A stretch of 16,070 nucleotides of DNA, taken from assembly GCA_903835275.1 (NCBI GenBank), contig CAILMK010000224.1, positions 1 through 16,070 of the forward strand. The letters are read 5' to 3'. The notes beneath the pieces were generated by a model, which did no database searches, was not told the DNA's origin, and saw nothing but the letters and a program-made list of their open reading frames with translations. Made by a program: the position numbers and the translations under genes. Positions 6,599 to 15,269 of this stretch are shown here, one piece after another; the stretch's first letter is position 1, and every line of letters starts with the position of its first letter. Origin of the DNA: an uncultured bacterium (GTDB taxonomy: Bacteria > Bacteroidota > Bacteroidia > CAILMK01).

Positions 6599-8812
6599 TT
6601 AGTTCAATCCGTCCATCTTATCGCCGATACTGTTTAAATAAACATGTGAATATTCATCAGCAGTACCGAATGAATCACCGTCAATAGTAATATTTCCGGA
6701 GGTAACTTCACCAAGATATTCAAATGCCTGTTTATTTTTTTGCATCATTTCCTCCAATGCACCTGCACTATTTGCAGGAACGGAAACTACCACGCGGCTC
6801 TGGCTTTCGCCAAATAAAAACGCATCTTTACGAATGCCTTTTTTGGAGCTGATATTAAATCCGAGTTTGTTTTGCATTCCTGATTCGAGCAGTGCAATGA
6901 ATAATCCCCCATCGGAAACATCATGCACGGAATGTTGTATTTGTGTTTTGATAATTCCTTTGATAGCCTGGTGAAGATTATATTCTTCCTCCAGTTCAAA
7001 TTCAGGTGCAGGGGAATATTTTACCCCAAGATTTTTAATCAAATATTGCGATGAAGAAATATCGTTTTTAGAAGTTCCGATCAGATAGATCTTATCATGT
7101 TCCTTTTGGAAGGAAAGTGTTGCCCTTAGCGAAATATCATCAATAATGCCGAGCATACCAATACCGGGAGTCGGCATTACCGGACCACCATCCGCACTTT
7201 GGTTATAGAAGCTGACATTACCGCCTGTAACAGGAGTATCAAAACGGATACAAGCCTCGCTCATTCCCATAATTGCTTCAGTAAACATATAATACACTTC
7301 AGGATTATAAGGATTACCGAAATTCAGGTTATTCGTAATGGCAAGAGGTTCTCCGCCGGAACAAACTACATTTCTTGCTGCTTCACTTACCGCAATTGCA
7401 GTTCCCTTGTGCGGATCTGCGAATACATAATATGGGTTGCAATCCACTTTTACAGCCAATGCCCTGTTTGTGCCTTTGAGTCTTATGATCGCTGCATCGG
7501 CAGGAGAATTTGTTGTGGATGTATTGGTTTGAACCATTGAATCATATTGCTCATAGATCCATCTCTTGGATGCAATATTCGGTTCCGCTGATAGTGACTT
7601 CGCTACCTTTTTCAAATCTGAAGGTTCAGCTATTTTATCAAGGGAATATTTCTTTATCTCGTCAAAATAAGCAGGAACTGCCGTTTCACGGTCATAAACC
7701 GGGGCGCCGCCGCCTAAGACAAGACTTTCTGCAGGTACTTCCGCTACAAGTTCGCCATTCATGTAGTATTCAAGTATTCCGCCTTCGGTTACTTCTGCAA
7801 TCTGGTCGCAATGAAGGTCCCACTTTTCAAATACTTTTTCAACTTCAGCCTCGCGTCCTTTTTCTACCACCACCAGCATCCTTTCCTGTGATTCTGAAAG
7901 CAGTATTTCAAAAGGCTTCATATTCGGCTGGCGTGTAGGGACTTTATCCAGCCACACCTTCATTCCGAATCCTGTTTTCGCAGACATTTCTGAAGTGGAA
8001 CAGGTAATTCCTGCTGCACCCATATCCTGCATACCTACTATTGCTCCGGTTTTGATAGCCTCAAGCGTTGCTTCAAGAAGTAATTTTTCCTGGAATGGGT
8101 CACCAACCTGTACGGATGGCAGGTCCTTGGCAGAATCCTCACTAATATCCTTGGATGCAAAAGCAGCTCCATGTATGCCATCTTTTCCGGTGGCTGAACC
8201 AACGATAAACACCGGATTTCCCTTTCCTTGTGATATTGCTGAAACAGTTTTACCTATTTCCACAATCCCTACAGACATGGCATTTACCAGCGGATTCACA
8301 TTGTAACATTCATCAAAATAGACTTCCCCAGCGACTGTAGGTACACCGAAGGAATTGCCATAATCGCCAATTCCCTTGGATACCCCGCGGACCATCCACT
8401 TGGTTTTATCAAGGTCCAGGTTCCCAAATCTCAAAGAATTCAGGGAAGCTATCGGCCTCGCTCCCATCGTGAAAATATCCCTGTGAATACCTCCAACTCC
8501 GGTTGCAGAACCCTGATATGGCTCAATAGCAGAAGGGTGGTTATGCGATTCTATCTTGAACGCGCATGCCATTCCGTTGCCAATATCCACCAGCCCGGCG
8601 TTCTCTTCCCCTGCTTCTGCAAGGATACGAGTGCCTTTTTTCGGCAGCTTTTTAAGCCATTTTATCGAATTTTTATAGGAGCAATGCTCGGACCACATCA
8701 CTGAATAGATACTCAGTTCGGTGAAATTCGGCTCGCGCCCGAGTATAGTCTTGATATGGTTGTATTCTTCTTCAAGGAGTCCCAGCTTAAGGGCAGTTTC
8801 AAGGTTTTCCAC
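6599..8812 (-). CDS. purL: Phosphoribosylformylglycinamidine synthase subunit PurL
   Basis: PurL is the ATP-dependent synthetase subunit for step four of de novo purine synthesis, converting FGAR plus glutamine-derived ammonia to FGAM in the cytoplasm. The 737-residue length matches the small (Bacillus-type) PurL, which works with separate PurS and PurQ; neither is in this window. Motifs include [12 protein letters not shown] at 37-48, the long [15 protein letters not shown] region at 87-101, [16 protein letters not shown] at 105-120, NSLRFG at 125-130, and HDVSDGGL near 629-636. The start codon is GTG (8810-8812): an in-frame TAG lies 9 bases upstream, the next Met is residue 39 inside conserved sequence, and a strong promoter ends about 20 bases upstream. 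crcB follows 22 bases downstream. No truncation is seen. Confidence 0.97.
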   Translation of the reverse strand: MENLETALKLGLLEEEYNHIKTILGREPNFTELSIYSVMWSEHCSYKNSIKWLKKLPKKGTRILAEAGEENAGLVDIGNGMACAFKIESHNHPSAIEPYQGSATGVGGIHRDIFTMGARPIASLNSLRFGNLDLDKTKWMVRGVSKGIGDYGNSFGVPTVAGEVYFDECYNVNPLVNAMSVGIVEIGKTVSAISQGKGNPVFIVGSATGKDGIHGAAFASKDISEDSAKDLPSVQVGDPFQEKLLLEATLEAIKTGAIVGMQDMGAAGITCSTSEMSAKTGFGMKVWLDKVPTRQPNMKPFEILLSESQERMLVVVEKGREAEVEKVFEKWDLHCDQIAEVTEGGILEYYMNGELVAEVPAESLVLGGGAPVYDRETAVPAYFDEIKKYSLDKIAEPSDLKKVAKSLSAEPNIASKRWIYEQYDSMVQTNTSTTNSPADAAIIRLKGTNRALAVKVDCNPYYVFADPHKGTAIAVSEAARNVVCSGGEPLAITNNLNFGNPYNPEVYYMFTEAIMGMSEACIRFDTPVTGGNVSFYNQSADGGPVMPTPGIGMLGIIDDISLRATLSFQKEHDKIYLIGTSKNDISSSQYLIKNLGVKYSPAPEFELEEEYNLHQAIKGIIKTQIQHSVHDVSDGGLFIALLESGMQNKLGFNISSKKGIRKDAFLFGESQSRVVVSVPANSAGALEEMMQKNKQAFEYLGEVTSGNITIDGDSFGTADEYSHVYLNSIGDKMDGLN

Positions 8813-8832
8813 AGATTTCTAATTTGATGGGG

Positions 8833-8863
8833 CAAAGATAGGGTTAAACGCAAAGAACGCAAA
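8833..8863 (-). promoter_or_regulatory. Promoter of purL-crcB
   Basis: Read on the - strand, TTTG (8863-8860) is followed after exactly 19 bases by TATCTTTG (8840-8833), a full match to the Bacteroidota primary promoter. The predicted start of transcription is about 15 bases before the GTG of purL, a short leader with no room for a purine riboswitch. Confidence 0.75.
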
Positions 8864-8864
8864 G
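8847..8864. repeat. Tandem 9-mer AACGCAAAG x2 in the purL promoter
   Basis: Two perfect copies of AACGCAAAG (8847-8855 and 8856-8864) sit side by side. The second copy supplies the -33 TTTG of the purL promoter on the - strand, so copy number would alter promoter spacing or provide a second -33 element. The rest of the divergent gap (8865-9019) shows nothing recognisable. Confidence 0.6.
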
Positions 8865-9019
8865 AGTTCTACACAAAGAAGAGACAAGGAAATTATTTGC
8901 AATCATCTTGTTATTGCTCAGGTTTTTCGAAATCCCGGGAATTTGTAATACACCACTTTGAAAAAGATCACTAATCGCCTAAAAATCTTACATCATACCT
9001 CTTAAAATAAAACGGCACC

Positions 9020-9054
9020 TTTGTCGTTTTTACCATGTTGGGTTATTATATTTG
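9020..9054 (+). promoter_or_regulatory. Promoter of the C25 peptidase operon
   Basis: TTTG at 9020-9023 is followed after 23 bases by TATATTTG at 9047-9054. The -7 element is a perfect TAnnTTTG, while the spacing is at the long end of the accepted range. The predicted leader before the ATG at 9081 is about 20 bases. Confidence 0.5.
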
Positions 9055-9080
9055 TCTAAAAATAGTGTATTCCCCTGAAT

Positions 9081-12000
9081 ATGAAAAGTACGATACTCTG
9101 GATTTGGCTCCTCCTTATAGGATGGATTTTACCCTTTCATGTAATGGCTCAAGGGCCTTACGGAAATGACTGGGTCAATAAGGGGCAAAAGTATTATAAG
9201 ATCAAAATCTTCAAGGATGGATTTTACCGCGTTAGCTATTCTGACCTGAGCAGCGCCGGAATAAATCTTCAAAATCCTGCAGAAACACAGATTTTCTTTC
9301 ATGGCAAACAAATCCCGATCGCGGTTGTTCATCCCGGATCAGGAACCACTTTTGATGCCAATGATTATATTGAATTCTACGGATTGAAAAATGTCGGGGA
9401 TATGGATTCTGTTTTTTACGGGAACGTTTCCGACCAACCGCAGCGCTCCATAAGTTTCTATACAGATACGTCTGTTTATTTCCTGACATGGAAAAGTAAT
9501 GATACCTATAACCGAATTACTGAAGCAAACGGAACATCGACATCATTTACTGCTCCTTCTGATTTCACGGAAACAATAACTTTTTATCCTAATAGTGCAT
9601 GGCAGCCGGGAAAACCTGTTGATCCAACTGTTGGATATTATATGTCGGAATACTGGCTCGGGGAAGGGTATCTGGGTAGCATTATCCAAATGGGAGGATC
9701 ACCCGGATTTGCAGCAACTTCAGGAACTTATACTATAACTACTCCGGGATATGATAGCACTGCCGGCAATCCAAAACTAGCTGTTCCTGTTTATGGTGAA
9801 TCGGATGAAACTAAATCAGGAGGATCTCCGGATGATCATGGTTTATACATAGATGTAAAGTCAAAAAGCGCGGCTTCGTATCATTCAGTTTTCGGGACTG
9901 CCTCAAAACCCTTTACTTATGATGGATTTAAATTCGTTGGTCCCGCTATAACATTAGATCCATCCGATCTTTCGGGAGGTTCAGTTTCTGTAAAAGTATG
10001 GTCCATTCAGGTGGATCAATATAATACAGCTAACCGCCAGGCAATAGCGTATGCAAGAGTAACGTATCCGAGGACATTCGCGTCTGTTACTACATTGCCT
10101 TATGCGTTCAATTATACAAATGGGAGCGGTGATAAGATATCCTTATTTACTTTTAGTAAACTGAAAACTACTAAAAAAACTTATTTATACGATATAGATA
10201 ACGGTATACGGAACCTTGGATTTGTATCAGGCACAACTTTAAATTTCAATAATGTAAATAAAGGCAGCAGAACTCATTATTTTATTTATGACACCACCCT
10301 CATCGGTGATGCATCGATAAGCGGTACATTCAGCTATGATAATTCCGATCCGCTGGTAAATAATTTTGATCCGGGTAACGGTGCGAATTTTATAATCATT
10401 ACGAGTGCAAGGCTGCTTGCCTCCGCAAAAGATTATGCAGCTTATAGAAAGACTACGAAGTATGATTCAAATACATATTACAATCCGGCTATTTACACAG
10501 TAGAGGCCTTGTATGACCTGTATTATTATGGAATACAACACCACTGCATTGCACTGAGGAATTTTATTGCATGGTATTATAATAATGCAACCAACAAGCC
10601 GAAATTCCTTTTATTTATAGGACGTGGAATGGAGTATTCCACTATGCGTGGTAAAAATAGTTTTAACAAGGATTTTGTCCCTAATATCGGTAGCCCTCCT
10701 TCTGATTTGCTTTATGTAAACGGAATGGATAATAATGTAACTACCCTTAATCCGCAAATAGCTGTGGGCAGAATTTCCGCGAGAACAGATGATTCCGTTC
10801 GGACATATCTTGACAAGGTAAAGGATTACGAAAGCCAGCAACCTGCACCCTGGATGAAAAATGTTATCCATGTATGCGGAGGCGATGCAGGAGCTATCCA
10901 GGACCAGATCAGGGGTGAAATGAATTCAACCCTTCGGCCTATCATTATAGCGCCTTTTATCGGGGCGAATGTATGGAGTTATTATAATAACAGTGCCAAT
11001 GCTGTCAACCAGACATCTGCTCAGCAAATAAGTACACATATTAATGCAGGTGCTTCATTACTTACGTATTTTGGACACGGTTCGGGAATTGTGCTGGGAG
11101 TCCCTATTGGAGACCCGGGTATAGATATTATTAATCCTCACAAATATCCGGTGATGTATATGAACGGTTGCAACCTCGGGAATCCAACGTATGACGGAAA
11201 TGATTTCATAGCCTACCAGCAATTATTCACAAAAAATGCAGGGGCAATTGTGTGGATGTCTCATAGTGCAGTCACCTATACAAGCAGCCTCTCCACACAG
11301 ATGGAGAATTTTTATAATAATATAAGCACAAGGTATTATGGCAAGACCGTTGGAGAATGCTGGGCGAAAACTAATTTTGATTTTGACAGCCTTGGCAAAA
11401 ACAGTGATAACTCCATGCGGAACATTGCGTATACCTGGGTGTTGCAGGGAGATCCCGCAATAAGGCTTCCTTATGAGTCACTGCCTGATTATACATTTGA
11501 TCCGAATAATGGTATATCAGTGTTCCCATCTTATGCAATAGCCAGTGACCCGACTATTACCTTGCGCTTGCATGTTGTAAACCTCGGAAAATATGATACC
11601 AGGGATAGTTTCAGTATAAAAGTGGAGCGGAAATTCCCGGGTAACGCCCAGGCGGATTCGTTTTATTTTATGGGGAAATTTCCTGCGCTAGCCTTTGATT
11701 CCACCTATCAACTTGTGTTGAAGAACCAGCCTGGTATTTCACAGGGGAATAATACTTTTTGCGTAACCCTTGACTATGATAATAAGGTAAGAGAATCAAA
11801 CGAATCCAATAATAATTTATGCCTGCAGTTTTACCTGAATGGAAACGGAATTAGGCAATTATCCCCACTAGATTATAGTATTGTTTCCACAGCTACTCCT
11901 GACCTGGTGGTACAAAACAGAAACCTGACAGGGTACAGTACGGGGTCATATATTGAGATTGACACGAGCCAATATTTCAGAAGTCCGCGAAAAATAAAGG

Positions 12001-14282
12001 GATACATTTTAGGATCTGCCATAATGAAGTATAAGCCACTGGTGGATATAGTAAAGAATTTTGGAAAGACTGATAATGATACCCTCGTCATTTATTGGCG
12101 TGCCCGCCTGGATGTAAAAACAGGTGATGGTGCCGCCTGGTCAACACAATCATTTACCTATATGCCTGCAAGCCCACCAGGATGGTCGCAAAGCCATTGG
12201 GAGCAGTATAAATCTATTAAAGGAAATAATGTACAATGGGATACACTTGGCAAGCAGTTTGAATTCAAAAACGTTTTTGGACAACTCATTCTTAATACGC
12301 ACCCTTATTATAAAGCTGCGCTGGGTGTTAGCGATGGAAACCTCAGCTACATGGCAGGCGTATGTTCCAATGCAACAATGGTGGCTATCCAATTTGATGG
12401 ATTAACGTTACAGCCAAAAGATCTTTATGCAACGCCCTTAGATTGCAATCCCAAACCAAGTAACAGGGCATACAAAATGTTCAACTTGCGCCAGGATACA
12501 GGGGCTACCAGCAATGTGGGAGCCAGGCAGGATTTTAATAAATTTATCAGGAATATTCCGAAAGGTGATTATGTAACATTAGTTACTAGGGGAGCTCAAC
12601 AGAATTATTCGCAATATGATACGGCTACATTGAATACTTTCTCAAAATATTTAGGTTCAAAAGATGTAACAATTCTTGCCTCTTCTTCGGCATACGATAC
12701 TAATACGACTTTTGTACTTTTAGCTCAAAGGGAGGGTGCGAGTGGACGATTGGTTGCCGAAGCCTACAAAAGGGTAACTGGCCCAACAACCAATACAACT
12801 ACCAAAGATGTTAATGCGGGTTCGAAAAAAACATATCCCATTGGTACTACCGATGCGCAGATATTAACTTTGAATGCATTCATGAGTCGTGCCTTGATAT
12901 CCGGTAGTATAACCTCCACCATCATCGGTCCCTCCTCCAAATGGCAGGGAGTTTATCAAAAATTGAAGAGCCTTGAAAAACCAAGTACGGATACTACCAT
13001 GACCTATATTTACGGCGTGGATAGCAACCAGAAGGTGGTTAAAATACTTGATAGTTTCAATACATATTCGCACAGCCTGACAGATACCACAATATTCAAT
13101 CCGCATTTTTATCCATACTTACAATTGGTGACCAAGTTGCGCGATGGTGCCAACCATACCCCTGCTCAAACCAAGATATGGACAGTGTTGTACGATGGTG
13201 TTCCTGAAGGTACACTTGCCCTGGATGCATCATTTAAATTCAACAAACCGCAGATGAAGGAAGGCGATACCATCAAGGTTCAGCATTTGCGCTTCGTAAA
13301 TATTTCAAAATATCCTTTCCGTAAAAACCTTCCTGTAAAATTCAATATTGTAGATATTAACGGGCGGCAAAAGGATGCGTGGTATTATATATATCCCCGT
13401 GCATTGCAACCGGATTCCACAATAAATTTGAATATTACCCGCTCTTCCGTAGGCCTGAGTGGAGATAATGTGCTGGCGGTATTTGCAAATCCACATAGCC
13501 AGCCGGAAGTGCTTTACGATAACAATATTATGGATGAAAAATTTAACGTAATTGCGGATAAGTTAAATCCTATCCTTGATGTAACCTTTGATGGGCGGCA
13601 TATACAGGATGGCGAACTTGTTTCTGCCAAACCGGATATTATTATCACCAACAAGGATGAAAATAAATCACGCTTGCTGGTCGATACCTCGACTATGAAA
13701 ATAGCATTGAAGGGTCCGAATGACGGATCACCGGTGCCTGTTTCATTCCTCAGTGGACAGCTTGTATTTACGCCGGGAAGCCTTGCAAATAACAACAAGG
13801 CAAAAGTGGAATACCGTCCGCAAAATCTCGGCGATGGAACTTATGAACTCCATGTGCAGGCGTTTGATGAATCAGGAAATAAATCAGGAAACCACGAATA
13901 TGTAATAACGTTTGAGATAATTACAAAATCAAAGGTTTCAAATGTATTTGTATATCCAAATCCGTTTACCACAAAAGCGAAATTTGTATTTACACTCACA
14001 GGAAGCGAGGTGCCCGATTACATGAAAATACAGATCATGACCATCACCGGACGGGTAGTAAAGGAAATTAGAAAAGAAGAGTTGGGGCCAATGCGAATAG
14101 GAAATAATATCTCCCAATATACATGGGATGGTACGGATGAATTCGGGAGTTTGCTTGCCAACGGATTGTACATGTACCGTGTAGTTGTCAAGGATGCAAC
14201 CGGAAAACAATTTGATAATTACGGTACCAGCGCAGACAGGGACTTTGCAAAAAATTTCGGAAAGTTATACATAATAAGATAG
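9081..14282 (+). CDS. PorU-like C25 (gingipain-family) peptidase, long T9SS-associated form
   Basis: The 1733-residue protein has a signal peptide (1 to about 23, ending VMAQ). Its N-terminal beta domain is PorU-like (YYKIKIFKDGFYRVSY, 38-53). The C25 cysteine peptidase domain covers about 435-795, with catalytic His666 in YFGHGS (663-668) and Cys697 in MNGCNLG (694-700), and ends with LQGDPAIRL. A CARDB-like Ig domain covers about 810-915 (DNKVRESNESNN, 900-911). A region at about 1095-1230 resembles ILEI/FAM3-type domains (FIRNIPKGDYV, 1155-1165). A further Ig-like region covers 1355-1490, and a FlgD-like/T9SS C-terminal domain runs from YPNPF (1625-1629) to the end (WDGTDEFG, 1682-1689). 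In this family PorU is the T9SS sortase that cleaves cargo signals and attaches cargo to surface glycolipid; gingipains are secreted proteases. The C-terminal module, which PorU itself normally lacks, suggests a secreted PorU paralogue ('PorU2' type) or protease. Two glycosyltransferase genes follow directly. Confidence 0.85.
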   Translation: MKSTILWIWLLLIGWILPFHVMAQGPYGNDWVNKGQKYYKIKIFKDGFYRVSYSDLSSAGINLQNPAETQIFFHGKQIPIAVVHPGSGTTFDANDYIEFYGLKNVGDMDSVFYGNVSDQPQRSISFYTDTSVYFLTWKSNDTYNRITEANGTSTSFTAPSDFTETITFYPNSAWQPGKPVDPTVGYYMSEYWLGEGYLGSIIQMGGSPGFAATSGTYTITTPGYDSTAGNPKLAVPVYGESDETKSGGSPDDHGLYIDVKSKSAASYHSVFGTASKPFTYDGFKFVGPAITLDPSDLSGGSVSVKVWSIQVDQYNTANRQAIAYARVTYPRTFASVTTLPYAFNYTNGSGDKISLFTFSKLKTTKKTYLYDIDNGIRNLGFVSGTTLNFNNVNKGSRTHYFIYDTTLIGDASISGTFSYDNSDPLVNNFDPGNGANFIIITSARLLASAKDYAAYRKTTKYDSNTYYNPAIYTVEALYDLYYYGIQHHCIALRNFIAWYYNNATNKPKFLLFIGRGMEYSTMRGKNSFNKDFVPNIGSPPSDLLYVNGMDNNVTTLNPQIAVGRISARTDDSVRTYLDKVKDYESQQPAPWMKNVIHVCGGDAGAIQDQIRGEMNSTLRPIIIAPFIGANVWSYYNNSANAVNQTSAQQISTHINAGASLLTYFGHGSGIVLGVPIGDPGIDIINPHKYPVMYMNGCNLGNPTYDGNDFIAYQQLFTKNAGAIVWMSHSAVTYTSSLSTQMENFYNNISTRYYGKTVGECWAKTNFDFDSLGKNSDNSMRNIAYTWVLQGDPAIRLPYESLPDYTFDPNNGISVFPSYAIASDPTITLRLHVVNLGKYDTRDSFSIKVERKFPGNAQADSFYFMGKFPALAFDSTYQLVLKNQPGISQGNNTFCVTLDYDNKVRESNESNNNLCLQFYLNGNGIRQLSPLDYSIVSTATPDLVVQNRNLTGYSTGSYIEIDTSQYFRSPRKIKGYILGSAIMKYKPLVDIVKNFGKTDNDTLVIYWRARLDVKTGDGAAWSTQSFTYMPASPPGWSQSHWEQYKSIKGNNVQWDTLGKQFEFKNVFGQLILNTHPYYKAALGVSDGNLSYMAGVCSNATMVAIQFDGLTLQPKDLYATPLDCNPKPSNRAYKMFNLRQDTGATSNVGARQDFNKFIRNIPKGDYVTLVTRGAQQNYSQYDTATLNTFSKYLGSKDVTILASSSAYDTNTTFVLLAQREGASGRLVAEAYKRVTGPTTNTTTKDVNAGSKKTYPIGTTDAQILTLNAFMSRALISGSITSTIIGPSSKWQGVYQKLKSLEKPSTDTTMTYIYGVDSNQKVVKILDSFNTYSHSLTDTTIFNPHFYPYLQLVTKLRDGANHTPAQTKIWTVLYDGVPEGTLALDASFKFNKPQMKEGDTIKVQHLRFVNISKYPFRKNLPVKFNIVDINGRQKDAWYYIYPRALQPDSTINLNITRSSVGLSGDNVLAVFANPHSQPEVLYDNNIMDEKFNVIADKLNPILDVTFDGRHIQDGELVSAKPDIIITNKDENKSRLLVDTSTMKIALKGPNDGSPVPVSFLSGQLVFTPGSLANNNKAKVEYRPQNLGDGTYELHVQAFDESGNKSGNHEYVITFEIITKSKVSNVFVYPNPFTTKAKFVFTLTGSEVPDYMKIQIMTITGRVVKEIRKEELGPMRIGNNISQYTWDGTDEFGSLLANGLYMYRVVVKDATGKQFDNYGTSADRDFAKNFGKLYIIR

Positions 14283-14288
14283 GAATTT

Positions 14289-15269
14289 TTGAGTGGTTTT
14301 TCAATAAAATATCTTCGTCATGGCATTGTATATACCGGTGGTGCCAGGCATGAGGAATTTTTCATGAAATCGCTCACAGATGCCCTGCGTATCAATCATC
14401 CGGGAATCGTTTCAAAAAATAAAATAGCTGCTTCCATTTTCAGGGGGTTGGCAAGCCTCAGGTTGATTTTATGGGGATTTTTCCAGGCAGATGCTGATGT
14501 GAATATTGTAGTTGGCAGGCTGGCATTATCCTCTATCCTGCGGAATTTATTTTCCAGTTCAAAAACAATTATTGTGTTTCATAACTTTGATGAGAATGAT
14601 GGTAAAAGTCCGCTGTTGAAAAGCTATTACGAATTGTTGTTTAAAATTCTTAAAAGATCTTCAGGCAAAAGAGTTTCCATTGTAGCTGTTTCGCCTTATT
14701 TTCAAAGGTATTTCAGCGAACGTTTTCCAAAATTAAGAGTATTTTTATTCCCGAATCTTTTTGAAGCAGATTACTATACCACATTCAAACAGGAAAGGAA
14801 TCCAAATAAGATTTTACTGGGACAATATTCTTCAAAAATGGATGCTTCCATTTATCGCCTCGCTGAAAGACTAACGAAGTCTGGCTATCAATGTTTTTTT
14901 TGCACACTTCGGGAAGAAGAAGCCGGGAGTTTTGAAAACTATGATGTCAAAAAATTGAGTTTCGAAAACTATCTGAATGAAATGGCTTCATCATACTGTT
15001 CCTTATCTTTGTCAGGAGTAAATGAAGGATGGCCACGCATGGTACACGAAAGCATACTGGTGGGAACTCCTGTAATTGGTTATGATATGGGTGGGCTTGG
15101 TGATCTTTTAAAAGAGTCAGCCTCATATATTGCAAAGGATGAAAATGAAGCCTTTGATCTAATAACCGGGAAAAAGCTTGAGTATAAAACTTCACTGCAA
15201 TTTATCCGCAAATATGATACTTCCTCAGTGAAAGAATGGATATCACCGATCATAAATTATATTGACTGA
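14289..15269 (+). CDS. GT4-type glycosyltransferase
   Basis: The product (326 residues from the TTG at 14289) has a two-lobed layout typical of GT-B glycosyltransferases, which transfer a sugar from a nucleotide donor. The C-terminal lobe carries the GT4 E-x7-E signature in NEGWPRMVHE (Glu246 and Glu254), followed by GTPVIGYDMGGLGDLL, the donor-binding helix and glycine loop. The donor and acceptor are not predictable. The start is uncertain. TTG at 14289 keeps an N-terminal strand (IKYLRHGIVYTGG) that looks real, and an in-frame stop lies 9 bases upstream. ATG at 14364 has a GAGGA seven bases ahead but would remove that strand. The gene begins 6 bases after the C25 peptidase stop codon and its TGA overlaps the ATG of the next gene by one base, so all three are probably one operon. 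Surface-glycan synthesis is the likely role. Confidence 0.82.
   Translation: MSGFSIKYLRHGIVYTGGARHEEFFMKSLTDALRINHPGIVSKNKIAASIFRGLASLRLILWGFFQADADVNIVVGRLALSSILRNLFSSSKTIIVFHNFDENDGKSPLLKSYYELLFKILKRSSGKRVSIVAVSPYFQRYFSERFPKLRVFLFPNLFEADYYTTFKQERNPNKILLGQYSSKMDASIYRLAERLTKSGYQCFFCTLREEEAGSFENYDVKKLSFENYLNEMASSYCSLSLSGVNEGWPRMVHESILVGTPVIGYDMGGLGDLLKESASYIAKDENEAFDLITGKKLEYKTSLQFIRKYDTSSVKEWISPIINYID

Noticed and set aside
7199..8306. Several + strand open frames of 100-142 codons opposite purL
   Set aside because: All lie antisense to highly conserved PurL motifs and encode sequences with no family resemblance.
8813..8832. Purine riboswitch in the purL leader
   Set aside because: The promoter places the transcription start about 15 bases before the start codon, leaving no room for an aptamer.
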